From Myxococcales bacterium (GTDB lineage: Bacteria; Myxococcota_A; Bradymonadia; UBA7976; UBA1532), in the NCBI GenBank assembly GCA_020633435.1, contig JACKDP010000003.1:1-64000 (forward strand): a DNA stretch of 64,000 nt, in the 5' to 3' direction. The notes beneath the pieces were generated by a model. That model was given only the letters and a program-made list of their open reading frames with translations. It searched no databases and had not been told where the DNA came from. Below are positions 59,921 to 64,000 of the stretch, piece by piece. The position numbers were made by a program, and so were the translations under genes. The number at the start of each line of letters is the position of its first letter. The first letter of the stretch is position 1.

Positions 59921-61027
59921 ATGGCGCAGACCCAGAAGAAGAAGCCCGCCCGGCAGCGCCGCAACGCCCCCCGCATCCGCCGCCGCGTCGGCGCGACGCC
60001 GGCGGACCTGCAGGCCCCGATCGGCGCCAGCCCGACGGAGCTGCGCCTGACCACCTACGGCCCCTCCGACCTCTACACCGGCCCGGCCACCCTCGCCGAG
60101 GCCCTGGAGGTGCCCACCGGCCCCGTCCGCTGGCTCGACATCGTGGGCCTGAGCGACGTCCCCGTCCTGGAGCAGATCGCCGCCGCCCACGGCATCCACC
60201 CCCTGGCCCTCGAGGACGTCGTCAACCTGGACCAGCGCCCCAAGGTGGAGACCTACGCCGACCACCTCTTCCTCATCCTCAACCTCTTCGAGCCCCAGGG
60301 CGGCGCGGACCGCGAGCAGATCGCCATCTTCGCCACCGCCAGCATGGTCATCACCTTCCGCGAGCGGCCGGGCCCCTGGTTCGATCTCGTCCGGGCGCGC
60401 ATCGAAGCGGACCGCGGGCGCATCCGTCGAGCGGGGACCGACTACCTGGTCTACGCCCTGGTCGACGCCGTGGTGGATCACTACTTCCCCGTGGTGGAGG
60501 GCCTGGGCGATCGCCTGGACGCCCTGGAGGACGCGGTGCACGAGGGAAAGAGCGGCCTGCTGGAGCCCCTGGGGGCCGTCCGCCACCGCCTGCGCCAGCT
60601 CCGCCTGACGCTCTGGCCGACCCGCGACGCCCTCGCCAGCCTCATGCGCCAGGACGTGCCCCTCATCCGCGCCGAGACGCAGCCCTACCTGCGCGACGCC
60701 TACGACCACACCCTGCGGCTGGCCGACATGGTGGAGACCCACCGCGACTCGGCGGCCAACCTCTTCGAGGCGCACCTGGCCCTCTCTGGGCAAAAGCTCA
60801 ATGAGATCATGAAGGTGCTGACGGTGCTCTCCACCATCTTCCTGCCCCTGAGCTTCATCGCGAGCCTCTACGGCATGAACTTCGACCGGGAGTCGCCCTG
60901 GAACATGCCCGAGCTGGGCTGGCGCCTCGGCTACCCCTTCGCGCTGCTGCTCATGGGCGGCATCGCCCTGGGCCTGCTGCTGGCGTTCCGCCGCCGCGGC
61001 TGGCTGAACATCGAGAGGATCGAGTGA
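59921..61027 (+). CDS. corA: CorA-family magnesium/cobalt transporter
   Basis: A 368-residue channel. A basic N-terminus (KKKPARQRRNAPRIRRR) precedes a cytoplasmic alpha/beta funnel. A long stalk helix is followed by two C-terminal transmembrane helices. The pore signature YGMNF lies in FIASLYGMNFDRESPWNMPELGW, between them (about residue 317). It imports divalent cations, typically Mg2+ or Co2+. The stop overlaps the DUF432 start (ATGA) and the MscS gene follows, making one osmotic/ion operon. Confidence 0.93.
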   Translation: MAQTQKKKPARQRRNAPRIRRRVGATPADLQAPIGASPTELRLTTYGPSDLYTGPATLAEALEVPTGPVRWLDIVGLSDVPVLEQIAAAHGIHPLALEDVVNLDQRPKVETYADHLFLILNLFEPQGGADREQIAIFATASMVITFRERPGPWFDLVRARIEADRGRIRRAGTDYLVYALVDAVVDHYFPVVEGLGDRLDALEDAVHEGKSGLLEPLGAVRHRLRQLRLTLWPTRDALASLMRQDVPLIRAETQPYLRDAYDHTLRLADMVETHRDSAANLFEAHLALSGQKLNEIMKVLTVLSTIFLPLSFIASLYGMNFDRESPWNMPELGWRLGYPFALLLMGGIALGLLLAFRRRGWLNIERIE

Positions 61028-61812
61028 TGCGACCCGACTGGTGCGCCGTGCACCCCATCCCCGTCGGCGGCGCCTGGCGCTGGACGCTGGGCCCCCTGAC
61101 GCTCTACGCCGAGAACCGCCCCTCGGAGTGGCGCCTGACCTGGAAGGCCGACCGCGATCCCACCCTGGAGGGCGGCACCCACGGCGCCATCGACCCGGCC
61201 ACCATCCCCACGGAGGCCCAGGCCGCCCGCTTCACCTCCCACCACGACGAGGTGGCGCTGCAGCTCGTGCCCGCCCTGGCCGACCGGCCCGTGGTCATCC
61301 GCCCCGACACGGCCTTCTGGCTGCTCGGGGGCGAGCGCGTCGACCTCTTCGCCAGCACCCCGGTCTGGATCGGCGTGCGCGCCGGCGAGTCGGGCCGCGC
61401 CCTCAACGAGCTGCCGAGCTTCCGCCCCTCCGACACCTGGTTCGGCCCCAACACCCGCGAGGGCGAGCTGGCCTACTCCAGCAAGACGCGCGCGCGCCTC
61501 GACCGCGAGCCCCGCGTCCACCCCTTCCGGGCCGCGACGCGCATCACGGTCATCAACCACGACGCCGATCCGCTGCGCATCGAGCGCGTGAAGGTGCCCG
61601 TCCCCAACCTGGCCCTCTACCTCGACCAGGACGGCACCTTCTGGACGTCGCCCATCTCCCTCGAGCGCACCGAGGGGGGCGCCGTCGGCCGCCTCCAGGT
61701 CCTCGATGGCCCCCCCGCCGAAGCCGCCGGCGCGACGCTCGTCGCCCCGGCCCGCCAGGTCTGGCGGGAGGTCCACGGCCTGACCCGGGCGCTCGGCGCC
61801 CTGCTGAGCTGA
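61024..61812 (+). CDS. DUF432-like protein
   Basis: A 262-residue protein without membrane segments or signal peptide. Features are GAWRWTLGPLTLYAENRPSEWRLTW, VVIRPDTAFWLLGGERVDLFASTPVWIGVR, a motif starting LPSFRPSDTWFGPNTREGELAYSS and INHDADPLRIERVKVPVPNLALYLD. These fit my memory of DUF432 proteins, which occur next to MscS-type channels. The family function is not known. It overlaps corA by 4 bp and ends 9 bp before mscS, so all three are surely co-expressed. An auxiliary role for one of the channels is inference. Confidence 0.7.
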   Translation: MMRPDWCAVHPIPVGGAWRWTLGPLTLYAENRPSEWRLTWKADRDPTLEGGTHGAIDPATIPTEAQAARFTSHHDEVALQLVPALADRPVVIRPDTAFWLLGGERVDLFASTPVWIGVRAGESGRALNELPSFRPSDTWFGPNTREGELAYSSKTRARLDREPRVHPFRAATRITVINHDADPLRIERVKVPVPNLALYLDQDGTFWTSPISLERTEGGAVGRLQVLDGPPAEAAGATLVAPARQVWREVHGLTRALGALLS

Positions 61813-61821
61813 GGAGGTCCC

Positions 61822-62634
61822 ATGGACGCCATCATCGACTTCCTGACCGGCGGCCAGGTCGCCAACCTCTTGAGAGCATTGGCGATTCTGGGCGGCGGCA
61901 TCCTGGCTGCCCGCGTCGCCATGGCCGCCTTCGACCGCTTCGTGGCCCCCAAGGTGCCCAACCAGCGCATCCTGCTGCGCCGGGCCGTCTGGTACGGCCT
62001 GCTCTTCCTCATCGGCGCCTCGACGCTGCGCCAGCTCGGCTTCAACCTCTCCGTCCTGCTGGGCGCCGCGGGCATCCTCACCGTGGCCATCGGCTTCGCC
62101 TCCCAGACGTCGGCCTCGAACCTCATCAGCGGCATCTTCCTGCTGACGGAGCGCCCCTTCACCATCGGCGACATCATCACCGTCGGCACCACCACCGGGG
62201 AGGTGATCTCCGTCGACCTCATCTCGGTGAAGCTGCGCACCCCGGACAACCTGCTCGTCCGCGTGCCCAACGAGATGCTGCTGAAGTCGCAGATCACCAA
62301 CCTGAGCCACTACGCCATCCGCCGCCTCGACATCGCCCTGCCCATCGCCTTCGACGGGGACGTGGGCAAGGTGAAGCGCATCCTCATGGCCCTGGCCGAC
62401 AAGAACGCCCTCGTGCTCGATGAGCCCGCCCCGATGTTCATGATCAAGGGGTTTGGCGCCTACGCCGTGGAGGTGCAGTTCTCCGTCTGGTCCAGCCGCC
62501 TGACGTTCCTGGAGATGCGCAACAGCATTCAGACCGAGATCCAGAAGGCCTTCGCGGACGAGGGCATCCGCATCCCGGTGCCGCGCTACGAGGTGCAGGG
62601 CGACGTGGCCGCCCCGCCGCCCCCGCCCGCCTGA
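61822..62634 (+). CDS. mscS: Small-conductance mechanosensitive channel (MscS family)
   Basis: A 270-residue channel. Transmembrane helices lie at about residues 15-35, 60-78 and 82-105. The pore helix segment is LTVAIGFASQTSASNLISGIFLLTERPFTIGDIITVG, with the Gly/Ala-rich pattern of MscS TM3. The beta domain follows (GEVISVDLISVKLRTPDNLLVRVPNEMLLKSQITNLS). A vestibule alpha/beta domain and a Pro-rich tail complete it. It opens on membrane tension to release solutes after hypo-osmotic shock. AGGAGG precedes the ATG. Its 3' end overlaps the convergent ATPase gene by 49 bp. Confidence 0.93.
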   Translation: MDAIIDFLTGGQVANLLRALAILGGGILAARVAMAAFDRFVAPKVPNQRILLRRAVWYGLLFLIGASTLRQLGFNLSVLLGAAGILTVAIGFASQTSASNLISGIFLLTERPFTIGDIITVGTTTGEVISVDLISVKLRTPDNLLVRVPNEMLLKSQITNLSHYAIRRLDIALPIAFDGDVGKVKRILMALADKNALVLDEPAPMFMIKGFGAYAVEVQFSVWSSRLTFLEMRNSIQTEIQKAFADEGIRIPVPRYEVQGDVAAPPPPPA

Positions 62635-64000
62635 CCAGCAGCCGGTTCCGCGAGAACGCGAAACACCTCCCTCAACTTGGCCCGAGCTCCCTTCAACTTC
62701 TGGAGAATTTGGCGCTCCTCTGCAGATAGCGCCTCCGCTCGCACCTCCTCGTCGACCAACAAGGCCTCAAGAAACGGCCTGGAGGAGCCCAGTTCGGCGT
62801 GTGCCACCATCAAGGAACCAAACCAGGCTGCCGACTCGGGCAATAGGGCCCCAAACATCGTCAAGAGTGAGTTCGCTGTCACTGCGTCATCGAGAAGTGC
62901 TGGCTGGCACTGGATGAGGAGCCGTTGGACTTCCAGCAGTTGCCGCACGAGAGGTGGCCCGGTTGGAAGACTGTCCCGCAGTCGACCTGCCAGTCCCAGA
63001 AGTCCGGTCCCGACCAGGAGCCACACCTGTGCTTCCGTCGAAGGCAGCCTCTCAAGTGACGGCAGACCTTCCAGTGTCACAGATTCCGTCCCCAAGCCTC
63101 GCCAGACCCACTTCACAAAGGGTCCGGAACCCGTTGGCAGGACCTCGTCCACGACGCGAAGCGCCTCCTCTTCACTGCCACTGGCGAGGATGCACATGAA
63201 GCCAGCCACAAATGGAGCGGCCTCACGAGAACAGCTCGAAAACGCTGAGCGTTCAATCGTGGAAGTGCCCGGCACGAGTCGAACGAGCGCCGCCAACTCG
63301 TCCGCGCGATCGGAGTCATCCAACCGACGGAAGTAGTCGGGCATGTCCCGATACCGACCGGCCCGGAACATCGCCACCGCTGCGCTACCGTCGGCCACCT
63401 GGCCCTTTCTGTCCTTGGGAAGGGCCAAGGCCCGCAATACCAACTCGCGCAGGTCGAGGTGCTCCAGCAGCGGCAGCAGGTCCTCGCAGGCGTACCAGAT
63501 GCGGAGAAACCGGGCGAGCGTCGGCATGGCCTGATCCGACCGCTTCATCGCCCGGGCGATGCGGTACAGTGGCTCAGCAACCTCATACAGCGTGTGCCGA
63601 CCCACCCGGATGCTCCTTACCAGGTGGTCCTTCTGCATTCGCCGAAGTTGCGTCGACGCCGACGTCTCCGGCGTGAATGTCACCTGGGCCAGTGCCTTGA
63701 CGGTCATGGGCCGCCAGTTCTCGGCCAGCGCCTCCAGCAGGGTCGCTTGCCCCGGTGGGAGCCGGGCAAGCTGTTCCTGGAAGTACGGCGTGAGCTCATC
63801 CGCGAACGCGTAGAAGCTCTCGACCAGATCATCGAGCGACTCCCGGGTCAGGTAGGGAAACACGAGCGCCATGGCCCGCGGGTTCCCCCCGGTGAATGTC
63901 CGCAGTGACTTGACCCGTGCGAGCCCCTGCGGGCTGGCCAGGAAGCTCTCCAGATCAGCCTTTCCGCTGTGCTCGGCGAGCCGACGGAGCATCTCCCGGC
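62586..64000 (-). CDS. AAA/STAND-like ATPase with winged-helix domain, C-terminal part (partial)
   Basis: At least 471 residues, open to the right edge with no stop. The visible ATG at 63992 is therefore probably not the true start. TFTGGNPRAMALVFPYLT is the sensor-2-like motif ending the ATPase domain of archaeal-type and STAND NTPases. LPPGQATLLEALAENWRPMTVKALAQVTFTPETSASTQLRRMQKDHLV is a winged-helix region. The rest (about 300 residues) is helical and could be TPR-like. The Walker motifs would lie beyond the window. Base composition is visibly less GC-rich than upstream genes, suggesting transfer. The last 16 residues (Gly/Ala-rich) are antisense to the mscS end, so the true stop is unusual but supported by frame continuity. 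Confidence 0.7.
   Translation of the reverse strand, partial: REMLRRLAEHSGKADLESFLASPQGLARVKSLRTFTGGNPRAMALVFPYLTRESLDDLVESFYAFADELTPYFQEQLARLPPGQATLLEALAENWRPMTVKALAQVTFTPETSASTQLRRMQKDHLVRSIRVGRHTLYEVAEPLYRIARAMKRSDQAMPTLARFLRIWYACEDLLPLLEHLDLRELVLRALALPKDRKGQVADGSAAVAMFRAGRYRDMPDYFRRLDDSDRADELAALVRLVPGTSTIERSAFSSCSREAAPFVAGFMCILASGSEEEALRVVDEVLPTGSGPFVKWVWRGLGTESVTLEGLPSLERLPSTEAQVWLLVGTGLLGLAGRLRDSLPTGPPLVRQLLEVQRLLIQCQPALLDDAVTANSLLTMFGALLPESAAWFGSLMVAHAELGSSRPFLEALLVDEEVRAEALSAEERQILQKLKGARAKLREVFRVLAEPAAGQAGGGGGAATSPCTS

Overview
The window is a very GC-rich (clearly above 70% by eye), gene-dense bacterial chromosome segment with long GTG/ATG-started genes, many 1-4 bp start/stop overlaps, one tRNA gene and no insertion sequences or CRISPR array. 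The mix points to a Gram-negative of the Myxococcota/deltaproteobacterial kind: ECF sigma/anti-sigma pairs, many lipoproteins, a Ser/Thr kinase fused to an ATPase, HEAT and TPR proteins, alpha-2-macroglobulin, and outer-membrane efflux. This placement is inferred from gene content only. No lineage marker was tested.

Layout. 1-4058: the tail of an unknown gene, an anti-sigma/ECF sigma pair (minus), then a Slt70-like lytic transglycosylase and a small secreted protein (plus). 4065-14167 (minus): a BtuFCD-like vitamin B12/metal-chelate importer, then 6-phosphofructokinase coupled by TGATG to a tripartite RND efflux system (TolC-like, adaptor, permease) and a small lipoprotein. 14239-20866: a lipoprotein, a TlpA-like redoxin, a peptide-type solute-binding lipoprotein, a DacB/PBP4 peptidase, and a second ECF sigma operon whose anti-sigma/TPR protein is split by a +1 frameshift. 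21060-26370 (plus): a stand-alone RecC, a CBS-domain protein and a type II sulfide:quinone oxidoreductase. 26378-35337 (minus): a tightly packed six-gene unit made of a benzoate-CoA-ligase-like enzyme, a seven-heme cytochrome c/TPR lipoprotein and four tandem paralogs, each with one membrane anchor, a conserved middle domain, HEAT repeats and a shared C-terminal signature. A perfect 17-bp palindrome lies upstream. I regard this as the best candidate for an undescribed system.

35538-46469 (plus): a giant secreted multi-beta-domain protein (frameshifted near 39615) coupled to an alpha-2-macroglobulin whose thioester motif GCLEQ reads GALEG. 46481-50212 (minus): the classical def-fmt-rsmB-rpe housekeeping operon ending in a tRNA-Pro(CGG) gene that overlaps the end of rpe, followed by a strong intrinsic terminator. 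50318-56315: an APH-type phosphotransferase, a kinase-ATPase-TPR regulator (minus), a UspA-like protein and a secreted protein. 56308-59898: two ATP-grasp-type genes flanking an aspartoacylase-like hydrolase, a possible amide-ligation/hydrolysis module. 59921-62634: CorA, DUF432 and MscS as one ion/osmotic operon. 62586-64000 (minus): the C-terminal part of an AAA/STAND-like ATPase with visibly lower GC, running off the window.

Two genes carry frameshifts that would both be repaired by removing one base in a G/C run, so either sequence errors or true lesions must be considered. No stretch longer than about 200 bp lacks a gene.
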